Origin: Strix aluco
Taxonomy: Eukaryota; Chordata; Aves; Strigiformes; Strigidae
Assembly: GCF_031877795.1 (NCBI RefSeq)
Contig: NC_133935.1
Location: 49,251,330 to 49,315,329 of the forward strand
Direction of reading: 5' to 3'
DNA: 64,000 nt
Numbering within the stretch: the stretch's first letter is position 1; every line of letters starts with the position of its first letter. The notes beneath the pieces were generated by a model. The model was not told the DNA's origin. It saw only the letters and a program-made list of their open reading frames with translations, and did not search any database. Both the position numbers and the translations under genes were made by a program. Positions 50,800 through 63,434 of the stretch are shown here, piece after piece.

Positions 50800-52745
50800 C
50801 AGGGAGAAAAGGAGAGTTTACGGCCTCTGGAAGAAGGGGCTAGCCACTCACAATGATTACAAAGACACTGTGAGGCTATGCAGGGCAGAAATCAGGAGGT
50901 CTAAAGCCCAGCTAGAAATTAACCTGGCTTCAGCAATCAAGGACGACAAGAAATGTTTCTATACGTATGTCAACAGCAAATGAAAGACCAGGGAGAGCCT
51001 CCATCCCGTGCTAGACACAGGAGGAAACATGGTAACAAGTGATGAGGAAAAGGCTGAGGTGATTAATGCCTTCTTTGCCTCAGTCTTTAATAACAAGACT
51101 AGTCATACTGAGGGAATGCAGCCTCCTCAGTCAGAAGACAGAGACTGGGAGAACGATCCCCCCACAATCCAGGAGATAGTCAGTGACCTACTGCATCACA
51201 TAGACACACACAAGTCTATGGGACCGGATGGGATACACCCGAGGGTGCTGAAGGAGCTGGCTGGGGTGCTCGCCAAGCCGCTTTCCATCATTTACCAGCA
51301 GTCCTGGCTGACCGGGGAGGTCCCGACAGATTGGAAATTGGCCAATGTGATGCCCATATATAAGAAGGGTCGGAAGGATGATCCAGGAAATTACAGGCCT
51401 GTCAGCTTGACTTCGGTGCCCGGGAAGCTGATGGAGCAACTCATCCTGAGTACCATCATACAACATATGAGGGACAACCAGATGATGAGGCCCAGTCAGC
51501 ATGGGTTTATGAAAGGCAGGTCCTGCTTGACAAACCTGATCTCCTTCTACGACAGGGCAACTTGCTTACTGGATGAGGGAAAGGCTGTGGATGTAGTTTA
51601 CCTTGACTTCAGTAAGGCCTTTGACACCGTTTCCCACAGCATTCTCCTGGCAAAACTGGCTGCTCATGGCTTGGATGAGCACACGCTTTGCTGGGTAAAA
51701 AACTGGCTGGATGGCCGGGCCCAAAGAGTTGTGGTGAACGGAGTTAAATCCGGTTGGCGGCCGGTCTCGAGTGGTGTCCCCCAGGGCTCGGTTTTGGGGC
51801 CACTCCTGTTTAACATCTTTATTGATGATCTAGACGAGGGCATCGAGTGCACCCTCAGTAAGTTTGCAGATGACACCAAGTTGGGTGGGAGTGTTGATCT
51901 GCTCGAGGGTAGGGAGGCTCTGCAGAGAGACCTGGACAGGCTGGAGCAATGGGCTCAGGCCAACTGTAGGAGTTTCAATAAGGCCAAATGCCGGGTGCTG
52001 CACTTGGGCCACAACAACCCCCAGCAGCGCTACAGGCTTGGGGAGGAGTGGCTGGAGAGCTGCCAGTCAGAGAGGGACCTGGGGGTGTTGATTAACAGCC
52101 GTCTGAACGTGAGCCAGCAGTGTGTCCAGGTGGCCAAGAAGGCCAATGGCATCCTGGCTTGCATCAGAAATAGCATGGCCAGCAGGGACAGGGAAGTGAT
52201 CTTACCCCTGTACTCGGCACTGGTGAGGCCGCACCTCGATTACTGTGTTCAGTTTTGGGCCCCTCACTACAAAAAGGACATTGAATTACTCGAGCGTATC
52301 CAGAGAAGGGCAACGAAGCTGGTGAAGGGTCTGGAGCACATGTTGTACGAGGAGCGGCTGAGGGAACTGGGGTTGTTTAGTCTGGAGAGGAGGAGGCTGA
52401 GGGGAGACCTCATCGCCCTCTACAACTACCTGAAAGGAGGTTGCGGAAAGCTGGGGATGAGTCTCTTTAACCAAGTAACAAGTGATAGGACAAGAGGGAA
52501 TGGCCTCAAGTTGTGCCAGGGAAGGTTTAGACTGGATATTAGGAAGCATTTCTTTACAGAATGGGTTGTTAGGTGTTGGAATGGGCTGCCCAGGGAGGTG
52601 GTGGAGTCCCCATCCCTGGAGGTGTTTAAGAGTCGGGTTGACATAGCGCTTAGGGATATGGTGTAGTTGAGAATGGTCAGTGTGAGGTTAATGGTTGGAC
52701 TGGATGATCTTCAAGGTCTTTTCCAACCTAGATGATTCTGTAATT
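50800..52745 (+). mobile_element. CR1 LINE, 5'-truncated, inserted in the LTR
   Basis: A CR1 copy of about 1.95 kb on the + strand. It begins inside ORF2 after the endonuclease region and runs to the 3' UTR (ggttggactggatgatcttc) and the ATTCT-type 3' tail (gatgattctgtaattct). The same 3' UTR wording occurs at 61686-61829, so both belong to one subfamily. The copy is flanked on both sides by the two halves of one LTR. No target-site duplication is evident, as usual for CR1. Confidence 0.93.
50801..52666 (+). pseudogene. CR1 ORF2 reverse transcriptase, truncated, one internal stop
   Basis: This is the ORF2 remnant of the CR1. The frame is continuous for about 620 codons from 50801 to TAG at 52664-52666 and is broken only by TGA at 50981-50983. 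The open part after the stop (51008-52666, 552 codons) holds the RT domain: a [16 protein letters not shown] block, motif [12 protein letters not shown] (about residues 198-208), [13 protein letters not shown], and the catalytic FADD at 286-289. C-terminal CR1 blocks follow ([29 protein letters not shown]). The apurinic-like endonuclease domain is missing through 5' truncation, so autonomous activity is not expected. The stop sits where many CR1 copies have an Arg codon, consistent with a C-to-T change. The few lesions imply a fairly recent insertion. Confidence 0.9.
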
Positions 52746-52925
52746 CTTTTTCTTCCCCTAACGAATCTGTCTTTTGCCCATGACCATAATGGGTAAGTCA
52801 CCCCTCTCTGTCCTTATCTCGATTCCTGAGCATTTTGATTCATTTTTTCATTCCCAGCGCTTTGAAGAGGTGAATGAATGGCTGCATGGTGCTCAGTTGC
52901 CCTCTAGGCTCAAACTGCAACACCA
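52746..52925 (+). mobile_element. ERVL-type solo LTR, 3' part
   Basis: Resumption of the LTR after the CR1. It has ttcttcccctaacgaatctg, tcttttgcccatgaccataa, 'ctctgtccttatctcgattc', and an end resembling 'gaggggagtgatagagcggctttggtgggcacctgg' in related LTRs (here gaagaggtgaatgaatggct). It finishes near a CA-rich end (caaactgcaacacc). The exact 3' border is uncertain to a few bases. Confidence 0.65.
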
Positions 52926-55900
52926 GTCATACTGTATTTTATTATATTTTCTTTATCCAACCAGGGGATAGAATAGCAGAGATCTTATGTGACTCCAGAG
53001 GAATGTGTTTTACTATGACATTTTACCCACCCACACTTTGTTTTCTCCAAGATATTCCTTCAGATATTTTGACTATTGGTTTCTTCAGTGACATATAAAA
53101 TTTCTTCATCACACCTGCTTTTACTTCTGCTTTTCCTAAACTTTGTTGTTTGTGCTCTAGGCATGTCTGCTACTTCACTTCTGGAGTTACTCTAAGACTT
53201 ACAGACTTCCTAAGCCAGTGAATATCAACAAAGCATAACCTTGTGATTTGAGGTGACTAGAAAAACAACTGAAGCTAATCAACACTTAATTATCACTGAT
53301 TCCTTGACATACAGTTCCTGCAAAGACTTTCTTGGAACCAGAGGAGGAACTGATGCATCCCACTACAGCCTCTCTTGAGGGTAATTCCAGATACAATGCC
53401 AGAAATTGTGGGTTTTTTAATAGGTTTCCATGTGTGCCTAGGTATGAGAAGATTCATGACTGCTTTTAAATATTTAATTGCTTCTCCACAAATATTTATT
53501 TCTGTACATCTGTCTACTTATGCCTGATCATGCTGGTTCAGGGTCTAGTACAAGCAAAATTTTAATTCCCTGCCTCACATTGGTTAGACCATTCAGCTTC
53601 AGTTGCTTAAACATTTTAAACAAGATATCAGAAATTCTTGCAAGATATCTTATGTCTTCATTAGCAAAAGGAGCAATGCTATAGGAGCAGATCTGTAAGT
53701 TTAAAAAAAACTGGCATTGAGGACCCAACTTCCACACTGTGTTTGTTTTGAGTTTATTTTCAGCTAGCTCTAGTCTGGTCCTGTGGCCCAAGTTCCTGTA
53801 AACAATTGGAGAACATCAGGTGAGTTTCTGAAAACACCTTCCAGTTTTATTTTATCTGAAAGGAACTAATATTTTTCAGACTACAAGTATGCTTCCAAGT
53901 GCAACTCAAAGTACAGTGAGTGGGGATGATGAGGAGACTGGTTTTAAATTCCCATGTGTAGAGCAAATGGCACACTAATGTAGAAGATCTCACTGATATG
54001 CCATTTTACATTATATGAGAGGGATAAAACATTATTAGATAATCTAAAATTTCTTTGGCTATTTTTTTAGCAACTATTGAACCAGAGTTGCTGGTTTTCC
54101 GAAAGAAAAATCTCTTATGGAGAGGGGAGAGAATTTCAAGTGTGCTGATGGAAACCATCATCAGTGTGCTGTGCCTGAATTCTGAGTCCTTTGCAATTGA
54201 AATTCAACTTGTATATCTGCTTTTGCAAAGCTTTGAAAGGACTGTTGTACTTTGCCTGTGTATGTGAAGATAGAGATAGAACACCACAGCTAAAGCCTGG
54301 TGTATCATAGCTCCTCTGCTACTGATATCCACACTAGTTAGATTAAAATAAACCAACACTAGCTATGGTAGCACATGCTACATCTTGTCCTTCAATTCTG
54401 TGCACAGATATTCACAGAATAGGCTGATGTGACAAACCAGAGGTATTGAAAAAGGATGAAGTAAGAGTCCAGAGCCCTGTACACATAAATATGAAAAAAT
54501 AAGATTAGTTTAAGTGGGAGGGTAAGGCTCCTTTTGTAGCACTTTTTCATAAGTTTTGGAAGTTTTTCTTAACTGCCATATAGACTTTCCCAGATATTAA
54601 CTAACTCTTGAGTAATTGATGGAATGAATATGCTTTCACAACAATCAAATATCTGTGTTAGGAAAGCTATTCCCCTCCTTACGTTAATTAACTCATATAG
54701 ACACTTTAAAATATCAACATGTGGTCCATGATCAGTAGAACAACCTTGCTGTTGCTTAGATGTCAATTTTAATGGAAGTGTCAGAGGCTAAATTAGCTGT
54801 GAGACTTTTGAGTCTCTCAAATTTGAATCAAATTGCTGACTCTGTGCAAAAGTCACTGACGAGGAAGGAACTGACAGATAGAGAAACTGCCTAAGTTTCA
54901 TTTCCTTAGGAAAAAAGATTAGCCACCCAATCTGCCATGGTACTTACATTTTGATTACTTTAAAGTATGCTCTTGAGATTGTATTTTGTTCTTTTCCAAC
55001 ATTTGTTTGTTTTATTGTCTTTTTAGAAACTTGCTTTATTTTAGTTTGGGGGCAGAGACTCATTAGCCTCTTCCAAAAAGCAACAGGAACTTAGTTCTCT
55101 CATTTCTTGTTCTTTTAAGTATTTATTACTAGCTAATTAAATCTTTGCATCACCTAAAGTGGACTAGAGAGTGTCCATCCAGAGCAGTTCATGGGTGTTA
55201 GTCCAGGGCTTCAAAAAAAGAAGATATGTGACTTTAAAATAAAGTTCATCTACACTTGACCCACAGTAGCTCCTCTATAGGCAGCCTTATTTCCTGTGGA
55301 GATGAAGAGGAAATGTACTTAGGGTGTGAAGCAGTTCTTAGTTTTTAAACTACTAAAAAGCAAAGGTCTTGCATATTTCTCCTTTCATTTTAAATTCTGA
55401 ATCTAACTGGAAAGTCTTTGCAAGCAAATTGCTCTCAAGAAGTCCAGTTCTAAGCAAAATGTCATCTGTGGATGGATTGCTTGTACGTCTGATTTTCTGG
55501 TGTGCTTGTAAGTGTTCTGGAGGCAGGACAAAAACAGGTAGGACCAAATCTGCATACTGATTTGCTTTTTTCTTGTGAGTAAAGACTTGCTTAGTCACAC
55601 AATTATGAATGACACTAAAGAGAATTGTGGGCAAGGGGAATCCCCACCAAACTGTCTCCTGGATAGTTTTAGAAGAAAGGATTGCATCACACAGAAGTTT
55701 TCTGCTAGGAAACCTCTTGGGGATGTTTCCAAATGGTTATGACAAAAATTGCCCACTCTGTAGGATGGTTTGAAACATTTAATGGATATTTTCCTACTGA
55801 TGCTTGAAATAGATCGAGTTAACCTCCAATATATGCCCACACCTACCCACTTGTGTTTGCAGGTACATAAGTGATATTTAAGTATTATAAATTGTGTAAG

Positions 55901-58900
55901 GAATAACATGTGAGAATGATCAGATTTTCCCCCAAAATGTTCACATTTAAACTTAAAATATTCAATAAGAAGTTAAAACAGTACAGGATTGCTTTCACTA
56001 GTGTTTTCCTCCAAATTTAAATATGAATATTAATTTCCACCAATAAATGTGTCTGTACGATAAAGGTACTTAAACTGGAAAACAAATGCAATTGTACAAC
56101 GAAACTTGAATGACACTTGAATTCCCTGCTAAAAACTAGACCAAAAATCTCCGGTGCAAGTAAAAGCCCACCTCACAGAAAATCAACACAAGAAGAAGGA
56201 ATGAATCACAAAACCCAACAGGTGGAGAAAATTTGGTAAACAATGGGAAGAAAATGAGTGGGGCTGGCTCACTGACAGGTTGAAAGTGTGAAAAGTACCG
56301 TTTGGATATTGTACTGAGAATGTATCAAAAATATTAGGTTGTTTGGCGGGCTATGATTTCCAATGCTATCAAACTGCAACAATCTTTCAGCAGAGTCTGT
56401 GCTATTTTGAGAGGTTGCAAGCTGGCCTCTGACGAGGTCAATGGAGACTTCTAACAGGATTCAGCCAGCGCATACAGAAACTGACATCTGATCGAAGACT
56501 AGCATCCTTTGGTGAAAAGGCACTGTGAGGTATTATTGCAGATACCTGGATGCAGAAGTTCAGATGGCTTTTTGGCTTCTTTTGAAGGTGGATCTGAGCC
56601 TATGAAAATGAAACTGAATAGAAGCCTGTGAAAATACAAGAGGTCTCTGCATGGAGAGTTAATGTATAGAGGAAAACATACTCTCATTTACTGGGAATTG
56701 GAGAAAGACACTGTGAGCAAAACATGTGATGTTTTTTCTATCTATTCATGCGCAGCAAAGGTAGATATATGCATATATATTAACAGGAAACAGCAGAAAG
56801 TCAGAACCACAGAACACAGGCCAAATTACAGTGGAATTGTTTTCTTAATGAATTAGTTCTCTTAAAGTAAATTAAAATGTTACCTTAAAAATAATGGAAA
56901 TATTTGTGGAAAAGGTTATGAAAATACTAGCATGCTAGTCTTATGAAGAGCAAGGCTATTAGGGAACAATTAGAAAACCTTGGAAGATCACTTTGGGGAA
57001 AACTATTTTAACAAAATATATCTTTATTTTGTAGAAGACTTTACACCCACCAAGGCACAAAGTTCCTTATCTGAAGTCTGTATGTTGTACTGATAACATT
57101 AGATTGATAACATTCCCTAGTTAACATTAAAACTCAACAATACAGATGTTGTAGGTGCCACTAGTGCCTACAAAGCCTAGGCAGAAGTACTTCAAAGGTT
57201 GCTAGGAAGAACCTTGAAACAACTACATTTAAATGGTAATTTTTTTCTACTTGCTCATTATGCTTTTGGAAGTTCTTGTTTTCAATATTTTCCCTGCAAC
57301 CATGATGATTAAAAAGTGATTAGAAAAAAATCCCAACCCCAAAAATCTAAAATAAACCCTGAGATTCATGAAATCACATAAGACAAGAAGCTGGGGATTT
57401 AAAAAGGAAACAAATACTGTAAGATTCATGATATAATGCTCAGAACCAGTAGTACTTCCAAAGGATATTATGATGCTGAAAACAGAAAACTTTCAAGAGT
57501 AAGTGTTTTATTCTTCTTGGAAGAATGAAGAAGAGCTGGTGAAAATGAAAGGTTTTATGTGGAAAACCCCATAGACACTCTGTGGTTATAACACAGGAGT
57601 TATTTTTATGTAACACCAGCCATACTTTGAGCTGTGGCTGTGCCAATAATTGTGCTGCTTTTCCACTGATACAGACTTAAACTAAAATTGAATAAGATTT
57701 GGAATTTTATTCTATTTTATGGGTAATAGATTTTAATCCGGTGTTGGATACATGAAAAGACTCCAAACAGTAGAAGCATAGAGTAAAAATGCACACCATG
57801 TTTGCCCATCACTGTCTTCTACAATGCCATCTTTTCCATACTTTACTACAAGAAAAATAGCATTTTAGAATTGCACCTGTCTTTCTCATGGTTAGCTCCC
57901 ACTGGTAGCTCATAGTTTCTTAATCATTCATACATGCAGGCTGTGTTTTTTGGAGAGCTGGAAAACCAGTTTATACCAACCTGAAATATGGCACAAGAAA
58001 CAAGGATGACCCTTTGGTCTCCATTACATATTGCTGTCCATGCTGTCCACAGCAATGAGAAAACATACATTATAGGTCCCTCTTTCCAGTCTCAGAATTC
58101 CTCATATACATCAGTTCAATAGTCTTTCAAGGAAAGGGAAGGGAGACAGCATTATGCTCATTTTTATAAACAGGGATGTTAACTGCTGTTAATGGGGACA
58201 GATGTTCTGAGAAGAATATTTGTTATCATCTCCAGAAAATTATTTTAACATGAGTTCTGAATATTCATATTATGCTATTACTGGAGTGTCTAGACAATAC
58301 GGAGCCAATAGTCATACAGTTAGGAGTGGTCAAAATGCCCACAGTAGTGTGTGAGAAAGGCCAGCCCAGAATAGCTATTCACAGCTATCTTCTTCCTGGG
58401 CAAGGCAAAATCTTGAACTCTTACTTACAGGATGGATAAGTACTCTGATCTTGAGGGGACAGTTATTTCCACTTACTAATTCAGGAAGTTATCATTAGTA
58501 TTTTGTGGGGAAAGTTTTCCCAACCTATAAACTTTTTTTCCATCCCACATGGGGTTACCAAAGTGAAATTCCAAAAGGAAGTATGAAACTGATGTCTTGT
58601 GTCAGTCAAGGACCCGTGATTTTAGTATTTTTGAACTTACACTCTAATCACTTAAAGTTGTACCCATCAGCTCATTATCTATCTGGACATCTGTCTCTCT
58701 AGATGTCTAACACCATCGGGTTGACCAAGGGCTCTTCCTTCCCTTTCTTTGGAAGACTCAGCAGCTAACTTGTGTGAGAAATTTTGTGAGTGGAAAGAGG
58801 GTTCAATAATGTACATTTTCCCATTGCTGACTGCATACAGACAGGAGTACATAATGGAGGCCAAAGGGTCTTCCTTCTGTCATTCTTCAGACAGTACAAA

Positions 58901-59356
58901 CTGATTTTCCAGTTCTCTCAAACAATAGCATTTCCAAAAAGTGCTTGGAATGGGCAGGATAGAGAAATTTGTTTAGAAAAATGTCAGAACAGTTCATTTT
59001 GAGAATTTCAGAACTTCCCTGTCCCAAATCTTTTTTCTTATAAAACAAAGTAGCAGTTTTGTGCTGACATTATCCCTAATGTTCATTTGAAACATCCTCT
59101 AAATCACAGAGTTCCAGTGGTCACAAGGAGTAGACAGCTACATCCTCCACAATGTGTAGCAGAGTGGTGTTGTGTTTTTTGGTTTTTTGTGGTAGGGAAA
59201 AATGTTAGTCTTACAACGTGTTTGTAAGGGTCAGCTGCAAAGTCATGAAGCCTGATTATCAAGACATCTACTTTGCAGATAGTGGTAACATGAATAACAG
59301 TATTTAGTAATTACATAACACTGGTACAATGCATTTGCAAACTTTAATCACTCAAA

Positions 59357-59388
59357 CCCCTTACTACCCCCACACCCCCGAACCCCCC
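59357..59388 (-). other. Canonical G-quadruplex motif
   Basis: Four C-tracts on the + strand of 4, 5, 5 and 6 bases, separated by 6, 3 and 3 bases. The minus strand therefore has four G-runs meeting the usual G3+N1-7 rule, and the + strand could form an i-motif. The flanks are AT-rich, so the tract stands out. It is about 4.2 kb upstream of the IFNG start codon. Confidence 0.75.
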
Positions 59389-59394
59389 AGCATT

Positions 59395-59500
59395 GTGAAG
59401 GAGGAAACGAAGAAATTATTTCTGCTGCTTTATAGGAAAGGGAGACTAAGAGGTGAAGTGTGATGTAAGGTCAGAATGACAACTCAGAGAGGCTTTTCCA
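59395..59500 (-). repeat. Possible MIR-like SINE relic
   Basis: The + strand words gaggaaacgaagaaat, gaaagggagactaagaggtg and gtgatgtaaggtcagaatga follow the reverse-strand MIR order ('ggaaactgaggcac.gagaggt..gtgacttgcccaaggtca'). The match is weak. Confidence 0.35.
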
Positions 59501-60639
59501 ACCCTGAGCTACTTTCCTTGGGCAGTGGTAATAGAGGAAACCACTGAGTTTTAGAGAAACAAAAGTCTGGCAGAGATCTGTTGGGCTGGTAAGAGTAGTT
59601 CCTTACTAACCGCTCAGCCAACACATTGAGGAGTACGCATAAAACAAAAAATGAAAGGGAAAAACCTTTAATCAGTGGTCATAGTGAAATTTGACATGAC
59701 TTTGCAAGGACATCATCGGGTAATTGGTGTAAGGTGTTATATGAACAGAAGGGTGTGAAACCTCTGCTTTGCATGAAGAGTCAGATGACTTCCAGGCAGC
59801 AAAATGAAAAAATGCCTTGGTTTCATTTCCTACTGTGTTTGGAACAGATGACAGTCCAGCTGTGACTATGGAACCACACAGAAGGACCACTCCAATTCTA
59901 TGCAGCACAAGACTTTTCAACACTATTCTGGCATGTCTTTCATCTACATTAGGACTGCTGCTCAGGCAAAGAACTTGTGTTAGTGCTGAGTGTTCAGTCC
60001 CCTCCAGCATGCACTCAACAGATATCTACTAAGGAACACGAATAAAAAATTGGATGCTCTTAGGCCCTTGGCTCTGTCTAGTAAAGGGCAGATATTTGCA
60101 GGATACTCCCTATTTTGTTTGTAACTGTGTTGATGCCTCAGGAAAGGCAGTCCAGAGGGGACACAACACATACACTGTACAATGCTGATCTGTTTCATCA
60201 CTTTGGGGCAGAATGGGAAGCTGAATAGGGCTGGGAGGGGTGCAGGACCCCTGGGACTTAAGGACCTTCATGTTCTAACCATCTGTTGTAGACTGTTGCC
60301 TAGGTTCAAAATGATTTGGAGAGACGTGAGGGTGTGTGTCAATAGAAGAGAACATTATGAGATGAGCATGTCAACATTAACATGGTACAATTTATTCAAA
60401 TGCAAAAGTTTTGAAAAGGGATCCTATATTTCTGTATTAGATTACATTTCTGTCCATCTGATGATTTACCACAGAACATTCTACCCTTTGTGTGAGATTT
60501 TGAATATGGAGATGTGTGGAAGGCCTGAATCTAGCCTCCACAGGCAGGAGAGAGTACCTGGAAGTCAGACCTGCACTCAGAAGATGGCATGACAGAGCCA
60601 GATGTCATGGCTTTCTTCTTTGCTCTTTGCTTAATTTCT

Positions 60640-60815
60640 TGCCTCAGTTTATGGTATAATACTTGTAGTGCTGCTTAGTGGGTAGAGGACCACAAGGGGC
60701 TGGGAGACCCTGTTTGTGTTTCTAGATTTGCTTTTCCTAGATTCTGAATGATCATGAATCATCCCATTGTTCTGTGCTTCCATTTTCTTACCTGCAAAAT
60801 TGGATGCTTGACAGT
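60640..60815 (+). repeat. MIR-like SINE relic
   Basis: Box-like 5' words (gtagtgctgcttagtgggta gagg) are followed about 110 bases later by 'tctgtgcttccattttctta' and cctgcaaaattggatg. This matches the 'tctgtgcctcagtttcctcatctgtaaaatggg' end of MIR on the + strand. It is diverged but ordered correctly. Confidence 0.5.
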
Positions 60816-61685
60816 GGCCTCTGAAAGGTGAGATCTAGTGATAAAATTAGCCATATAAATCCCCAAAACTTTAACCAGTATCTACAGGATGTGAGTTGGA
60901 AAAATCCTCTTTCTGATATTTCATCCTCCTGTTATTCTTAAAACTTTAGTAGTAATGGGAGACCAAACGGAGGTCACTTGAAAGGTACATCCTGCTGTGG
61001 ATGAGATGCATGTCTGAGGTTTAACAAGGCAGCTTAACACAGCACAGTCACTCTGCATGAATAGTTCTCTGCAGAGGAGGGCAGTGTTACTGACTTAATC
61101 TTTCAACTCCTGGAATTATATCTTCTGCCTGGCTGGATAATTACAGCAATTAGTTGTGTTCCGTTGTGTTGTGATTTGTTCTCAACATGTTAAGAAGACT
61201 GAGCTGTTTGTGTAAAGAATCTCTCCCAAACTCCTTACTTGCCGCTCTTCTTTGCACACTCTAGTAACTCAACAGAAAAGCACTGTTCAAATTAGGACCC
61301 GTAGTGGTAAAAATTGGACTTGATGACCCAGTCCCTCTTCCAGTTGTATGCTTCTGACACTGTAAAGAGTTCCATATGTAACAGGAATCATTTTCCTTCT
61401 GCCACTTGACATCTTCCAACACTTTGCCAAAGAATTGCTCGACAGGTTCATGACCAGTTGACGTGCCTCAGCATGTGTCTTCCACTTTGTAAAATATGCT
61501 TGGTTTTCTTGTATGTATAAAACTACATTTAGCTGTGCCACAACATGTCATTTGACTATGATTTCCTTGCAAAGCTATCCAGATGTTTCAACATTACCAA
61601 TAGGTTTGTTCAGTGTGTTGACATTTGTGAGTCCACTTTGAATTGTGACTCCACTTCGAATCTTGGTGGGACTTCCATTTTGTCA

Positions 61686-61829
61686 CCATCCCTGGAGGTA
61701 TTTAAAAGATGTGTAGATGTGATGTTTAGGAACATGGTTTAGTGGTGGACTTAGTGTTAGGTTAATGGTTGGACTCGATGATCTTAAGGATCTTTTCCAA
61801 CTTAAATGATTCTATGATTCTATTATTCT
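61686..61829 (+). mobile_element. CR1 LINE 3' end
   Basis: Starts in the last ORF2 codons (ccatccctggaggtatttaa) and runs through gttaatggttggactcgatg and atcttttccaacttaaatga to the tail octamers gattctatgattctattatt. It is close in sequence to the 3' end of the CR1 at 52.6-52.75 kb. Confidence 0.9.
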
Positions 61830-61838
61830 AATTTCTAG

Positions 61839-61925
61839 CATAGAATCATAGAATCAGAATGGTTTGAGTTGGAAGGGACCTTTGAAGATCACCTAGTCCA
61901 ATCTCTCTGCCGTGGGCAGGCATGA
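61839..61925 (-). mobile_element. CR1 LINE 3' end, opposite orientation
   Basis: Begins with catagaatcatagaatcaga, the complement of the CR1 tail octamers, then ttggaagggacctttgaaga and tcacctagtccaatctctct. It lies tail-to-tail with the + strand CR1, about 10 bases away. Similarity fades after about 61925. Confidence 0.85.
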
Positions 61926-63430
61926 TACTTTTGTATTTTTTTACAGTGCTTTGAAGCATCCTTGAATAGCATTATCACCTCAACTCCATGTCAACACTTC
62001 CAGCAATCAAGTTATTGCTTAACCAGTTTTAATTTCCTAAACTAAAACAAAGATGAACATTGCATAGTGCTACTACACCAAGCAGATTACATCCGTAATT
62101 TTTGTGCAGTACTGCACCTGTTGTGAGATGTGTGCCATCTGTCTATGCTGCTATTCCCAGGGAGTTTTAGCATGCAGCTTTTGGGCCTGTGGTTGCTTGT
62201 GAAATTTGGTTCTTGTCTCTGCAAAATGGCAGTTCCCTGTTTGCAATGGTAGTAGTAGGTCCTCTTTCAAGCTGCAGACAAAAAATGTTTGATGTCATTA
62301 GTGGTCATTTGCTGAGATAGGAGGTGCTGCTGGGGAAGGGGTCAGCTTCTTGCAAGGAGCACCTGAAGAGCCACCCAGGGCTGTGCTGGAGAGCTCAAAT
62401 CATATCTTTAGGGGGACAGTTTATTTCTCATCTGTTTCTGATGAGCTACAGACTTCTTCCACTGCAGTCTGTGTGAATTGAGCCCTCTTCCTGATCCTCT
62501 CTCTTTTCTTTTTCCCTATGGGGTCCTTCTTTCTTTCTCTTGTAGGCTCCTAACTACCCTGCATTCACATACTACAGCCTAAAATTACTCTGATTTCTTC
62601 ATAAGACTCTTCACAGTAAGCTCTTTTCCCATTATATCCATCAAAGCAGAGTTAGTTCCTATACAAAAACCTTTTCCCCAGCTAACTCTCAATACAGTTG
62701 TTTCAGGGGTGTGAATGCATTTGGAGACCATCCTGTCTGTCTTCTTCAACCGTGCTTTTTTTCATCCATGTTTTTCTGTTTTCTTATTCTACACACATAA
62801 GTGCAAATGAATGGGCAGGTGGGGAACTTAAATTATTGCCAAGCAGAAATTACTGTCTTGAGTACTAAATACTCCACTCTGAGGATAGTAGACAACCATA
62901 GAGGAATTTAATATGATGCATCATTGCATCCATGCTGGAACCTCATTTTCCCTGAGTCTATTTTAAATCCAGAGGTGAAGAATGAGAAAGCAGCAGAAAT
63001 GCACTTTAGACCATGGAAAGAATGCAAATAGTGTTTTACAAAAGGACAGCAGTAGGGAGAATGTTCAGATCTCTAAGTGACTCTGAAAAATGCCATGGCA
63101 ATCTCAGTGGTTACTTTAAAAGAATACCAGAAATGAGTTGACTGTTATACTGACCCTTTAACCACATGATATGATTTTTTTTTCAGATAACGTGTAAGAA
63201 TATGCTTGAGCCACAATGCATACTCCTCAATCAGTATCATAATTTCCCCCTTTTCCCCAACCGTGTGAAAAGAAACTTCAGAACCTGACACGTAAATGTT
63301 ACCCATTGACGAACCACTGAAAATTTTTCCAGGACCATGCTTTAAGAAAGATGCTTTCGAGGGATTCCCTTGATCAGCCAAAAACGAAGCATTCTTATCT
63401 AACACTATCTTGTCTAAATATATGCAGCCT
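61926..63430. other. IFNG upstream region
   Basis: Noncoding sequence of mixed composition with no recognised gene. The minus-strand frame at 63145-63495 overlaps the IFNG promoter and has no family signature, so it is taken as chance. Confidence 0.55.
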
Positions 63431-63434
63431 GTGA

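Larger units (their letters stand above)
52926..61685. other. IL26-IFNG intergenic region, distal part
   Basis: AT-rich DNA without a recognisable gene; open frames are short and signature-free. It contains MIR-like relics near 58.15, 59.4 and 60.7 kb and a C-rich quadruplex-forming tract at 59357-59388. Distal IFNG enhancers are known in this interval in mammals, but none can be assigned here by eye. Confidence 0.5.

Noticed and set aside
51188-51502. Minus-strand frames inside the CR1
   Set aside because: Shadows of the CR1 RT frame on the other strand.
58140-58200. MIR-like words (ctcatttttataaacaggga)
   Set aside because: Too short and diverged to call; the core box is not visible.
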